Assembly (NCBI GenBank): GCA_003116975.1
Contig: BGKB01000133.1
Location: 105,789 to 169,788, forward strand
Length of the DNA stretch: 64,000 nucleotides
Direction of reading: 5' to 3'
From: Aurantiochytrium sp. KH105
Taxonomy: Eukaryota > Sar > Bigyra > Thraustochytrida > Thraustochytriidae
Shown here: positions 55,684-64,000 of the stretch, piece after piece
Layout of the letters: every line of letters starts with the position of its first letter
Numbering within the stretch: position 1 is the first letter of the stretch
Position numbers and translations under genes: made by a program
The notes under the pieces: generated by a model
What the model saw: only the letters and a program-made list of their open reading frames with translations
Database searches by the model: none
Told to the model about the DNA's origin: nothing

Positions 55684-56591
55684 GTCTGTCCGTCTGCCCC
55701 TCCGTCTGTCCCTTCCGCCCGCCGCCCGCCCGCGCGCCCGCCTTCGCCGCCCGCGCGCGCGCCGCCGTCGCTCCTGCGCCCGCTCGCCGGCCTCGCGCGA
55801 GTGGACGCGGGTTTCTGCTCTGCTCTCGCCGCCTGCGCCGCGTGGTCGAAATGGACCCCGCGCGAGCACGGCCAGCTCGCGCTCCAAGCCGATGCCGATC
55901 TGCTCTGCTCTTGCTCGCCCGCTCGGCCCCTCTGCTGCGCGGCTCCGCGCGGCTCCGCGCTGGCCCGACGGTCGCGGACCTCGTCCTCGAAGCGCGTCTG
56001 GCGGGGCTCGCGAACTCGCTGGCGCGCTCGCTTGCCGGCGTCGACTGGGAAGCCTCGTCGCTGGGCTGTGCTTTTGTGCTTTGCTCGTCGCCTTGCGTTG
56101 CGTTGCTGGCGTGGGCTTCGAGCACAAGCAGTTCACAGGCGACGTGAGCTCCTTCGCCTGCGGTCCGGACCCGCTGTGGACGCCGAGAAGCGCGAGGAGG
56201 AGCTGCTGGGAGACAAGAAGGCCGGCGCCGAAGACGAAGCTCGCGGCGATGCCGGAACGGAGCGAGCTCGGTGGCAGGAGACGCTGCTGGGGATGACGTC
56301 TTCGGCCGGCTGCTTGTTGCCTTGGAAATGTGGATCGGGCTTGCCTGGGTTCGGCTTGCGGTGACGGTGACGGTGACGGTGACGGTGGCGGGGAGATTGT
56401 GGAGCGGGATCTTTGTGGCCAAGCCAGGCAGCAGCAGAATGGTCGAGAGCAAAGGAAAGCAAAGCAAAGCAGCAGCGGAAGGCATGCAGGCAGCTGCAGC
56501 AAGCCACTTTTAGTGAGCTGCAGAGAAAAGGTTCGATGACATGACTTGACTTTGGGGAGAGAAGAAAAAATGTGAAGAGCGAATTTTACTG
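55684..56591. promoter_or_regulatory. Intergenic upstream of SLC10A7-like gene
   Basis: This 908 bp GC-rich region has a (GGTGAC)n repeat (56360-56387) and a GCAAAGCAAAGC run (56456-56470). Frames remain open on several strands through composition alone. No gene is recognised. Confidence 0.5.
56360..56387. repeat. (GGTGAC)n hexanucleotide repeat
   Basis: Four to five perfect GGTGAC units. Confidence 0.88.
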
Positions 56592-57896
56592 TTAGTCGTT
56601 CGTGGGTGTGGAGAGCCCGTGGCTACTACGATGCGCCGTGGAAGGGCGCGATGAAATGTTTCCAGGGACGATATTTGCAGGGAGGAACTTGGATACGACG
56701 ACGTGTAAAAGACCTTTGACCTGGTCGTCGACGGACCTTGCGCGCTTGAGCATCGGCGGCCCGAGGCGACGCTGTGGCTGTTGGTGGTGTTGCTGATGTG
56801 GCGAATAATACTGCTGATGCTGGTACGCAGGCTGCTGCGCCAGCGAGGACACCGTGTGCACAGATGGATGCAACGGCGAAGACGGGCCCCGGGCAAGCGA
56901 ATCGGAACGCATGCGGCGACTCACGTCGAGGTCTGCCGAAGATCCATGAGGCGTCCCCAAACCGCCACCGCCGCCTGAGCCTCCTCCCGAGAGACCCCCC
57001 GATGTTGGCCCGATGCGCAAAAGTGGCGGCACCGGGCGATCGGGAGTTGCAGCATGGATCTCGGCCATCTTCGTGACAGCTTTTTCGAGATGCATGGCGC
57101 ACTGACCGAGACGAGAGGCCAAGAGACTGCGCAGCGCGGGCGCCTCGTAGATGCGGTTGTCCAGAATGTAATATGCTGCAAGCCGCTGAACTAGCGTCGA
57201 GGAGAAGCGGCGCTGCTTGAGGATAATAAAAAGATGATCGAATGAAGCCTCATAGAGAGAAAACTCGACGCCCTTCATAAAGACGAGGGCGTCGGATTCG
57301 AGGTTTCGCGCGCGAAGCCTTTCATTGTTGCACGATGGATCGTAAAAGGGGGAACGCGCAAAGTACTCGAGCGCGTTTTCGACAGACACCGGGCCGCACA
57401 GCCGCAGAAAGCTCGCGTCCTCAAACCCATTCAAGGGGTCTGACGAAGAAGACTGCGGTCTGGCACGCTTTCGGCGTGGTGTTGGCGCTGCTGTTTCGGA
57501 CAGAGCTTGAAGCGCTCGTTTTGGTTTCTTCACCGCCCACGTTTCCATGCCTGCCTCGAGATCTTCGAGGTCGTCATTGGCTCGCTGCTGATGCTCTTGA
57601 TCTTGTCCCGGCGCTGCTGCGTCTTGCCCCGTCGCCGCAGCTGCCGCCGTTGTTGGATTCTGTCGAGTCGGGTCTATTCGCGCTGCTCCTCCTGCTGCTG
57701 CTGCTGCTGCTGCATTTCCGGCCCTGTATCCTACTTGAGCCGGCGCCGGCGCCGCTGCTGCTGGTCCTGCTGCCGACATCGACGTCGTTGGCGCCGCCGG
57801 CCTCGTCGCTTCTCGCTGCTGCTGCTGCTGCTGCCGCTGCTGCCCCGCCGCCGCGGTTGCTGCCGGAGCCGCCGGCGGCGGCATGAGCGGCTGCAT
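56592..57896 (-). CDS. MED6: Mediator complex subunit 6 (MED6)
   Basis: 434 aa from the ATG at 57896. An Ala/Gln/Pro-rich N-terminus (runs of CAG-type codons) precedes the conserved MED6 region at about 155-285: FLRLCGPVSVENALEYFARS, SPFYDPSCNNERLRARNL, FMKGVEFSLYEASFDHLFII and LAAYYILDNRIYEAPALRSL. FYD.SCNNE and YYIL...IYEAP are strongly family-specific. MED6 sits in the mediator head and is needed for RNA polymerase II transcription. The C-terminal part is Gly/Ser/Gln-rich and ends near AHRSSHGLSTPTND. Length exceeds the yeast and animal proteins (about 250-300 aa) because of the low-complexity flanks. Confidence 0.88.
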   Translation of the reverse strand: MQPLMPPPAAPAATAAAGQQRQQQQQQREATRPAAPTTSMSAAGPAAAAPAPAQVGYRAGNAAAAAAAGGAARIDPTRQNPTTAAAAATGQDAAAPGQDQEHQQRANDDLEDLEAGMETWAVKKPKRALQALSETAAPTPRRKRARPQSSSSDPLNGFEDASFLRLCGPVSVENALEYFARSPFYDPSCNNERLRARNLESDALVFMKGVEFSLYEASFDHLFIILKQRRFSSTLVQRLAAYYILDNRIYEAPALRSLLASRLGQCAMHLEKAVTKMAEIHAATPDRPVPPLLRIGPTSGGLSGGGSGGGGGLGTPHGSSADLDVSRRMRSDSLARGPSSPLHPSVHTVSSLAQQPAYQHQQYYSPHQQHHQQPQRRLGPPMLKRARSVDDQVKGLLHVVVSKFLPANIVPGNISSRPSTAHRSSHGLSTPTND

Positions 57897-58452
57897 GGCC
57901 CCCGGGGCCCGCGGCCCGCCGGCCTCGCGCGAGAAGAAGAGGCCCCGCGCCGCCCCGCCTCGCGCCGCGCCGCGCAGCCCGCCGCCCCCGCGCCGCGCAG
58001 GCCGCGCCGCCGTCGCCAGAAAGATGCTCGACGGATGGTTTCTGCCGCGCAGCTTTGTGCAGAAAAGCGACGCAGGAAAGAGACCGAGCAGGCACGTCGA
58101 AGTCGGGGCAAGGAAGGCGCAGGCGAAGCGACTCGAAGAGGACGACTCTTGCTGGCCCCCTCTCGCGCGTGCAGACCCGCTTCGGCCTCGCCGCCGCCGC
58201 CGCCGCTGCGAGCTGTGCTGGGCGCGGAGGAGGAGGAGGAGACCGACCCCGCGCGCGGCTGTCTTCGCCGCGGAGGGCGCCGAAAGGTCTTTCCTTTCTT
58301 TCCCTACGGCGCGCGCGACGTCGTCGACTTGGGCGAGGAGGACGCCGTCAAAGACGGGGAGCTCAACGTGGCTCGACGCCGAGTGAGAGAGGGAAATCCT
58401 CCGCTGCGACGAGGATCAGAAGCTTAGTCGAGCAATTGGGAAAAGGAGAGCA
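57897..58452. promoter_or_regulatory. Divergent region, MED6 / GH3 gene
   Basis: This 556 bp very GC-rich region is the presumed bidirectional promoter. No gene or clear element is seen. Confidence 0.4.
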
Positions 58453-60756
58453 ATGGAAACCTGGGGGAGAAGATCGAAACGACTGTGTCATGCCAAGGCG
58501 GCGCTCGCTTTTGCAGCAGCCTTTGCGGTGCTTTGGGCGGGGCTAAACGCAACGCTCGGCGCAAAGGGAGAACTTGAGCTGGTGGACGAACGGCGAGAAA
58601 ATACGAAGAGCAGAGTGCATGATGACGAAGCTGCAGCTCGAGCACTCTGGACCACCGACGAGGGCGAACTGGCAGATATCTCGCCTGCAACCTTGGCGCA
58701 ATTGATGACCCTCGAGGAAAAGATCCGTCTCGTGCACGGATCTGCGCTGGGATGCCCGTACACGGGACGCACGCGGGGCGTGAGCCGCCTTGGCATTCCT
58801 GAACTGCGTGAAAACGATGGTCCTCAGGGCTTTCGTGGCGGACCAAACGGTTCGTCGACAGCGTACCCCAGCGCCCTCAACATGGCAGCCACCTTTTCGC
58901 CCGAGCTCACCAGGCAATGGGGTCGTGAAATGGCGTACGAGTTTGCGGAAAAGGGAGCCAACATGCTGCTTGGTCCCGGTCTGAATGTGATGCGCGTCCC
59001 TCGCAATGGAAGAAACTTTGAATATCTATCAGGAGAGGATCCTCGACTCGGTGCGGCGCTGAGCGCAGCCGCTGTGCGAGGAATTCAGTCTGTGCCTGGC
59101 ATGATTGCCACGGCCAAACACTTTGCCCTCAACAACCAGGAGACAAACCGATTCACTGTGAGCGCCGAGGTGGACGACGTGACGCTGCACGAAGTGTACC
59201 TGGCCCCTTTCGAAGCTGCCGTTCGCGCCGGTGTTTTGTCCATCATGTGCTCGTACAACTTGGTGCATGGCGTGCACGCATGCGAGCAAGGTTCACTTCT
59301 CGGCAAAACCCTCCGCGAAGACTGGGGCTTTGATGGCTTTGTTGTGAGTGACTGGCTGGCTACCCACTCAGTCCGGGCGTCCATGGATGCTGGTCTGGAT
59401 CAAGAAATGCCTTTGGGCATGCACTACGGTGCCAAGCTGGAGCGCCTTGCTGCCAAAGATGAAAAGGTGGCAGCTCAGCTCACGAACCAAGTCGAGCACG
59501 TGTTGAACGCCATGAAAGGCGCAGGTCTTCTCCCGACAATCAACCGTTTGCCATGCCAAATTGACGTGGATGTGACGACTCCTGCGCGGCGGCGTTTAGC
59601 GGCTGACCTTGCGACTGCCGGAATGGTTCTCCTGCGCAACGAAAATAAAACACTTCCCTTGCGTTCTAGCAGTGGTATCCGTCGCATCACTTTAATCGGT
59701 AGTGCTGCGGATGACGTGTCAGTTCTGGCAGGTGGGGGTTCGGGTCACGTCGATGCAGGTCCGCATGCAGTCACCGCACGACGTGGACTCGCAGATGCGC
59801 TCGCAATGAATGAGGCGTGGGCGTCCGCTGAACTGGTGTATACAAGCGGTACAAACGTGAGCGAAGCGGTCAAAACCATGGAGGATGGAGCCAAGTCCGC
59901 TGGCGCGTCCGTGGCGGTGGTGGTAATTGCGACGTCATCAACCGAAGGCCAAGACCGGGCATCACTCGAGTTTGACGCGCCGACACAGCGACTGTCGTCT
60001 GCGGTCCTTGACGCAGCGCTTGCGCTTGGTGTGCCAACGATTCTCGTGGCAATCGCGCCTGGGCCAGTAATCATGCCCATGACATCGCAAGCGAGTGCCA
60101 CTCTTCTTTCCTTTATGCCAGGCCAGGCCTTTGGCGATGCTCTTGCGCAAGTTCTACTCGGGCAAGCCGCTCCGACGGGCCGTCTCCCGATCACGCTGCC
60201 CAAACGCGGCGCCGAGATCGAGTTTGCTCCCGATGAGTACCCTGGCGATGCGCGTGCCTTGTACAAGGAAGGCCTCATGATTGGTTATCGCTGGTTTGAC
60301 CAGCACAAGATTGACGTGGCGTTTCCATTTGGGTTTGGACTCACCTATACGGAATTTTCATTTTCAAATGCTAGTGCGCGAGCGTCGCATCATGGCGGCT
60401 GGGACCTGGAGGTAACTCTTCACAATGAGGGCAAAGTGGACGCGATCGAAGTTGTTCAAGTTTACCTGGGCCAGTCAGACAGCGCGTGCGTGACCGCTGC
60501 ATCGAATGTGACGCGGCCTCTGAAGAAGCTTGCTCAATTCCAACGTGTGCATGTGCGGGCGCAAGAGCACAAGCTAGTGACGATCCATGTGAGCTTTGCT
60601 GACGTCGCTGAGTGGAATGGCAGTGGGTCTTGGTCTCTTGGCACCTTGACCAAGTGCTCTCATGACTGGCTTTGGGGGGCTTCGTCGCGCGACATTCGCG
60701 CTCGTGCGCCATTTTCAGCAGTGGGCGTCACTCTGCCTCTCGTTGAAACAAAGTAA
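58453..60756 (+). CDS. Secreted or anchored GH3 beta-glucosidase-like hydrolase
   Basis: 767 aa. An N-terminal hydrophobic segment (about 13-35, AKAALAFAAAFAVLWAGL) acts as signal peptide or anchor. The GH3 barrel follows: MTLEEKIRLVHGS, RLGIPELRENDGPQGFRG, TATFSPEL-like MAATFSPEL, KGANMLLGPGLNVMR, ATAKHFALNNQE. Nucleophile D300 lies in VVSDWLATHS. The C-terminal alpha/beta domain has LLRNENKTLPL, GGSGHVDA and GRLPITLP, and a FN3-like end has FPFGFGLTYTEFSFS and VVQVYLGQ. It should release terminal beta-glucose or similar from oligosaccharides or glycosides outside the cell or in the secretory pathway. Length is typical of GH3 enzymes. Substrate specificity (glucose, xylose, GlcNAc) cannot be fixed by eye. 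Confidence 0.9.
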   Translation: METWGRRSKRLCHAKAALAFAAAFAVLWAGLNATLGAKGELELVDERRENTKSRVHDDEAAARALWTTDEGELADISPATLAQLMTLEEKIRLVHGSALGCPYTGRTRGVSRLGIPELRENDGPQGFRGGPNGSSTAYPSALNMAATFSPELTRQWGREMAYEFAEKGANMLLGPGLNVMRVPRNGRNFEYLSGEDPRLGAALSAAAVRGIQSVPGMIATAKHFALNNQETNRFTVSAEVDDVTLHEVYLAPFEAAVRAGVLSIMCSYNLVHGVHACEQGSLLGKTLREDWGFDGFVVSDWLATHSVRASMDAGLDQEMPLGMHYGAKLERLAAKDEKVAAQLTNQVEHVLNAMKGAGLLPTINRLPCQIDVDVTTPARRRLAADLATAGMVLLRNENKTLPLRSSSGIRRITLIGSAADDVSVLAGGGSGHVDAGPHAVTARRGLADALAMNEAWASAELVYTSGTNVSEAVKTMEDGAKSAGASVAVVVIATSSTEGQDRASLEFDAPTQRLSSAVLDAALALGVPTILVAIAPGPVIMPMTSQASATLLSFMPGQAFGDALAQVLLGQAAPTGRLPITLPKRGAEIEFAPDEYPGDARALYKEGLMIGYRWFDQHKIDVAFPFGFGLTYTEFSFSNASARASHHGGWDLEVTLHNEGKVDAIEVVQVYLGQSDSACVTAASNVTRPLKKLAQFQRVHVRAQEHKLVTIHVSFADVAEWNGSGSWSLGTLTKCSHDWLWGASSRDIRARAPFSAVGVTLPLVETK

Positions 60757-61320
60757 TTTATTCACGACACGAAGAATTCATACAAATGCTTCAAGTTCGC
60801 AGGGAACACCGAATTGGGTATTCTCTCGCCCCTCTTGCTGCGGGACTGCGAAAAGACTCGCTCTTTTACTTTCTTCTCCTTGACGTCCGCCCTGAGGAAG
60901 GTCTCGACAGTATAAAATCAAAGAACGCGGCACGCACACAAGAGATGGAATACAGAAATCGGAAAAGAAGGATTGACAGACGGAGAAAGATCTCTTTCAC
61001 AATCGTGCTTAGCAGTTGACTAGGTGTGAGCATGGCGCCCGGTCTGTTGTAGTAGTCTCCAGATGAACAGTGTGTCTTTTGTCATGATCTTGCGTGCGAG
61101 GGACATGAATCCATGCTTGCAGTCAGTCCAGCTGGCTGCGGTATCAAGATCCGAGTCTGGAGGCGGGCAGAGATGGAGGAAGATGCATGGGATTTGGCGT
61201 TGGCTGTTGTTGTTGTTGTACTTCGATGTGGTGGTGTTGGTGGTAAAATGATGGATGGTGGTGGAAGTGGTGGTCGTGGCGGTGGCGGTGCCAGAGCGAG
61301 ACGAACCAAAAGGTCCATAT
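60757..61320. other. Convergent 3' region, GH3 / NDUFB7
   Basis: This 564 bp region contains a GTGGTG-rich stretch (61228-61290). No gene is seen. Confidence 0.55.
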
Positions 61321-61731
61321 TTACTTTTGCGTCAGGGCCGCCTTGACAGACTTTTGGTACTCGTCATACTGGCACTGCTCGTACGCGTGGAGCTGGTGAT
61401 GGCACTTGCTCATGGAAAATGCGGTCTCTCGCCGGCACTTTTCGAGCGGAATGAGGAGGTGGGAGCAAAAGTCACGGTTCGCAAGGCTAATCTGGTAGCG
61501 GCGAAGCTCCTCACGGTCCACGGGCAGCTCTGTTTGTTCATTCGTTCGTTCATTCATTCGGTTTTGTTTTTTTCGCCAAGATTTTCGCGCATCGTAGAGA
61601 AACGCCAAATTCGAAATCCACAGCGTTTCGTTGCGTCAGTTCCCGTCTCGCCGCTCTCGCCTCAGCCCCGCCCCCGGCTCCCTCCCTCTCCTCCTCCCGC
61701 CTCCCCGCCCGCACGTACCTCGCGTCGACAT
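61321..61731 (-). CDS. NDUFB7: Complex I subunit NDUFB7 (B18), two exons
   Basis: Join of 61719-61731 (13 nt) and 61321-61529, 73 aa. Exon 1 encodes MSTR plus one base; splicing restores MSTRELPVDREELRRYQ. The twin CX9C pair is exact: C26-C36 (in RDFCSHLLIPLEKCRRE) and C47-C57 (in SKCHHQLHAYEQCQYDEY), the hallmark of this subunit, which folds through MIA40 in the intermembrane space and joins the distal membrane arm of NADH dehydrogenase. An unspliced reading would give an atypical Arg/Asn-rich N-terminus. The protein is shorter than animal NDUFB7 (about 137 aa) but keeps the conserved core. The start is 766 bp from the divergent carrier start. Confidence 0.85.
61530..61718 (-). other. Intron of NDUFB7
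   Basis: On the minus strand the donor is CGAG|GTACGT and the acceptor is AACAAACAG|AGC: phase 1, 189 nt. The pre-acceptor region contains an AATGAACGAACGAATG repeat. Confidence 0.83.
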
Positions 61732-62497
61732 GATGTCTCGCTGCTCAAGCGTCTCCCTCGAGGCTGCCTGCCGCAGGCGCGCTGGCGAGCGAAAGGCGAG
61801 CGCGGGCCGCGCGTCTCCGCAGAAGCTCCTGCCGCCGTCTCCGCCGGGCCGCGCCTGGTGCTCGCTCCGCGCTCGGCCGCTCGCTCTCCGCTCTGCGCGC
61901 CCGCGTCCTTGCGCTTATGCGGCGCCTCCACGAGCGGCTGCAGCAGGGCAGGCCGGGGACTAAGCCCCGGGACTAAGCTTCGGGGCAAACGCGCGCTTCT
62001 CCCCTGCACGCGGGGGAATTAACTTAAACCCGCTGCCGATCTTCTTCGGCTCGTTGATGCTCGCAGCGAGAAACCGAATCGCGACGTCGCCGCTGGACGT
62101 GGAGCCGCGCAGCGCAGGCAGGGCAGAGCAGACCTGGCGGCCTGCCTGCCTGCCTGCCTGCCGTTTTTTTTTGGCGGAAAGGCGAAAAGAAGAAGGCTCG
62201 CGTCGCCGTGAGACGCGTAAGAGGAGCCGAGCTGAGGCGAGCCGAGCCTGCGCAGACCATACCGTTAGGTCTAATTGCGGGAAAGGCGGGAGGATAGGCC
62301 GGTTTGCGTTGGCCAGCCAGAATCGCAGAATCGCATCGCGCGTGCAGTTCGCGCTCGCGGAGGGCGCGGAGGAGGACGCGGAGAGCGCGCGCGGGAGCGG
62401 CGGCGTGCGGGCCGGGGAGATCGCGGCGGAGCGCGGGGACCCCGGCCGGGCCTCTCCGGCGAGGAGCAGGCCTGGCGGCGGCGGCGGCGGCGAGGAG
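61732..62497. promoter_or_regulatory. Divergent region between two mitochondrial genes
   Basis: This 766 bp GC-rich region between NDUFB7 and the carrier includes a GCCTGCCTGCCTGCC run (about 62138-62162) and a T8 tract at about 62165-62172. Shared regulation of the two mitochondrial genes is possible. Confidence 0.45.
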
Positions 62498-63721
62498 ATG
62501 TCGGAGAGCCCCTCGGGGGCCGGGGTGGTGGTGACGCCCAAGGGGCCCTCCGGCGTGGAGGCCCTCGTGGGCAACTCTGCCGCGCAGACGGCGACGATGG
62601 ACGCCGAGAAGGCGCGCAAGAGGCCGCGCGGAGACCGCGAGAAACAGCTGACGGTACGTGGAGATGGCAGGCCGAAGAACGGCAAGAAGAAGAAGAAGGG
62701 GCGCCGGCCAGCCGAGGCGGGCGGGCCCCCGGGCGCAGAACCCGGGCGAAGACCGCCCTGGACGTGCTGGCGCATGGCGTCTCGCTCCGGAAGCTGAAAG
62801 ACTGACGAGGTGAGCATGGATATGCATTGACAGAGACTCGTTCTTGGTGGCGTGGCCGGGTCTGTGGCCAAGACGACGGTAGCTCCGCTCGAGCGCGTGC
62901 GCATCATGGCGCAGACGGGGTACGCGCGAAAGAGCATGTTCAAGACGGCCCAAATGATTGTAGAAAAAGAGGGCGTTCAAGGCCTGTGGCGCGGCAACTT
63001 TGTCAACTGCGCCCGCGTGTTTCCCTCGCGTGGCATTCTCTTTAGTTTTAATGACATGTACAAGGTTGCGTTAGCCCAACGCTTCTTGGACGATAGTATC
63101 ACGCTGCAAGACGGTTTTCTCGTGTCAGCCAAGTCGCAAAAACGCCACGAAGTCCCCTTTTGGCTGTCCTTCACGTCTGGGTCGGTGGCTGGAATGACGG
63201 CGTGCGCGCTGACGTATCCGCTCGACGTTGCGCGAACGCGCATGTCTGGCAAATTAGTTCGCGCAGATGGCGTGCAGAATCGCATGTTTGGCACGCTAGC
63301 CCACATGGCCAAGACGGAGGGGATTCTGTCTTGGTATCGGGGCGTAGGGCCTACGCTTCTGGGCGCCATTCCGTACGAGGGCATCAAGTTTGCCGTTTTT
63401 GACGCGTCAATCGGCATTCTCGAAACGATTCAGCCCGAGAACAAAGTTATCAACAAACTCGTAGCGGGTGCTTTTGGTGGCGCGTGCGCCGGTTTTGTCA
63501 TGTACCCCAACGACACGGTCCGTCGCATCATGCAGATGCAAGGTCACAACGGCAAGCCATCAGAGTACACTAGCGCTTTGGACTGTTACATCAAGCTGTA
63601 CCGCGCCGAGGGTCTGGGTCGATTCTTTCACGGCATCTCTCCGTACCTCGTGCGCATGGTTCCTAATTCTGCCATTCAATTTGGCGCTTACTCTCTTCTT
63701 CGTGACGCACTTGGCGTCTAA
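62498..63721 (+). CDS. Mitochondrial carrier (SLC25) protein, two exons
   Basis: Join of 62498-62653 and 62834-63721, 347 aa. Exon 1 gives a non-conserved polar N-terminus (MSESPSGAGVV ... REKQLT). Exon 2 opens RLVLGGVAGSVAKTTVAPLE, completing the first carrier helix; without the splice an in-frame TGA sits directly upstream. Three repeats are visible with PxxxxR-type signatures: APLERVRIMAQ, YPLDVARTRM and YPNDTVRRIMQMQG, each followed by a GxxxLWRG-like loop (GLWRGN, SWYRGV, FFHGIS). VRRIMQM is close to, but not, the RRRMMM of ADP/ATP carriers; the group resembles nucleotide, CoA or APC-like carriers. The substrate is not assignable by eye. Confidence 0.87.
62654..62833 (+). other. Intron of the mitochondrial carrier gene
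   Basis: The donor is CTGACG|GTACGT and the acceptor is GCATTGACAG|AGA: phase 0, 180 nt. A TGA in frame just before the acceptor shows that the downstream reading frame cannot start from within the intron by read-through. Confidence 0.87.
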
Positions 63722-64000
63722 TTGCAAATCATTGCACCTTATTCTTCTTTTTCTTCGTTCTTTTCGCGCTTGCATTCCCGGAAAAAAAAGGTTCTCCGGA
63801 AATCTCGCTTTTGGCTTCATTTCTATATCCTCGCCCGCCCCCCCCCCCCCCCCTTTCTCCAAAAAAGGAAAAGGAGAACTCTCTTGGCGGTCCGACATCT
63901 TCTCGTTCTCCTGCGTCTGACCCGTCCCGGGTTTTTACTCAACCCGTGTCGTTGCAAGACAGAGGGTAAAACCGCCGATATGAACATCGCAGCGATTTGC
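63722..64000. other. 3' flank of carrier gene with poly-C run
   Basis: This flank is T-rich with a 16-C homopolymer (63838-63853) and AAAAAAGGAAAAGG. No gene is visible to the right edge. Confidence 0.55.
63838..63853. repeat. Poly-C homopolymer
   Basis: Sixteen consecutive C residues; the exact length may be uncertain in sequencing. Confidence 0.85.

Noticed and set aside
61321-61608. Unspliced 95-residue NDUFB7 reading
   Set aside because: Its first 26 residues are intronic, with a repeat-derived NERTNEQ stretch; the spliced version gives a normal family start.
62852-63721. Carrier gene starting at GTG 62852
   Set aside because: It would cut off the first carrier helix; the CAG acceptor at 62833 and upstream exon explain the missing residues.
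1-64000. tRNA, rRNA or organellar segment
   Set aside because: No cloverleaf with TTCRA-type T-loop or rRNA core was found on reading; gene content is nuclear. A tRNAscan/Infernal run would be decisive.

Overview
This is a nuclear eukaryotic window. It holds conserved eukaryotic core genes (a mediator MED6, a spliceosomal PRP3, a farnesyltransferase beta subunit, a TRM11 tRNA methyltransferase, a TRAP1-type HSP90, a complex I NDUFB7 subunit). Genes are mostly single long exons, coding sequence is GC-rich, spacing is compact with many divergent pairs, and intergenic DNA is full of microsatellites. This pattern, with the stramenopile flavour of several proteins, fits a thraustochytrid (Labyrinthulomycetes, the Schizochytrium/Aurantiochytrium/Hondaea group). 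That assignment is inference, not proof. No bacterial, viral, CRISPR, rRNA or tRNA feature was found.

Layout. 0-8 kb: the end of a coiled-coil tail-anchored protein; a mitochondrial protein joining a 2H-phosphoesterase-like domain to a twin-CX9C GCK domain; a DNAJC22-like membrane protein; a PX-domain protein; a Golgi-type sulfotransferase. 8-18 kb: a large acidic chromatin-type protein with 53BP1-like tandem BRCT domains and two repeated GW/YY modules; a membrane-anchored OGT/SPINDLY-like TPR glycosyltransferase; TRM11. 18-24 kb: two tandem GMC oxidoreductase paralogues with C-terminal membrane tails, each behind a long non-coding upstream region. 24-33 kb: farnesyltransferase beta, epoxide hydrolase, GBP/atlastin-like GTPase, TRAP1, and a 70-residue unknown. 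33-45 kb: a charged coiled-coil protein, a TMTC-type O-mannosyltransferase, a proline-rich (possibly WBP11-like) protein, a ubiquitin-like small protein, a probably domesticated piggyBac-like protein, and a SAM methyltransferase. 45.6-49.2 kb: a 3.6 kb microsatellite-rich tract without a recognisable gene. 49-64 kb: an SPX protein with a tiny first exon, PRP3, an SLC10A7-like transporter, MED6, a GH3 beta-glucosidase, NDUFB7 with a 13-nt first exon, and a mitochondrial carrier with a 5' intron.

Three introns could be reconstructed (61530-61718 minus, 49264-49611 plus, 62654-62833 plus). All three sit close to the start codon and use a GTACGT donor and a CAG acceptor. Several starts that look plausible in the uninterrupted frame are therefore wrong, and the true N-termini are given here.

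There is no operon logic. Recurring themes are mitochondria (GCK/2H protein, TRAP1, NDUFB7, carrier), secretory-pathway glycosylation and sulfation (OGT-like, TMTC, sulfotransferase, GH3) and nuclear RNA or chromatin function (BRCT protein, PRP3, MED6, possibly the piggyBac derivative). The best candidates for something undescribed are the 2H-GCK fusion, the piggyBac-like protein with altered catalytic positions, the BRCT protein with GW/YY modules and the secretory OGT-like enzyme.
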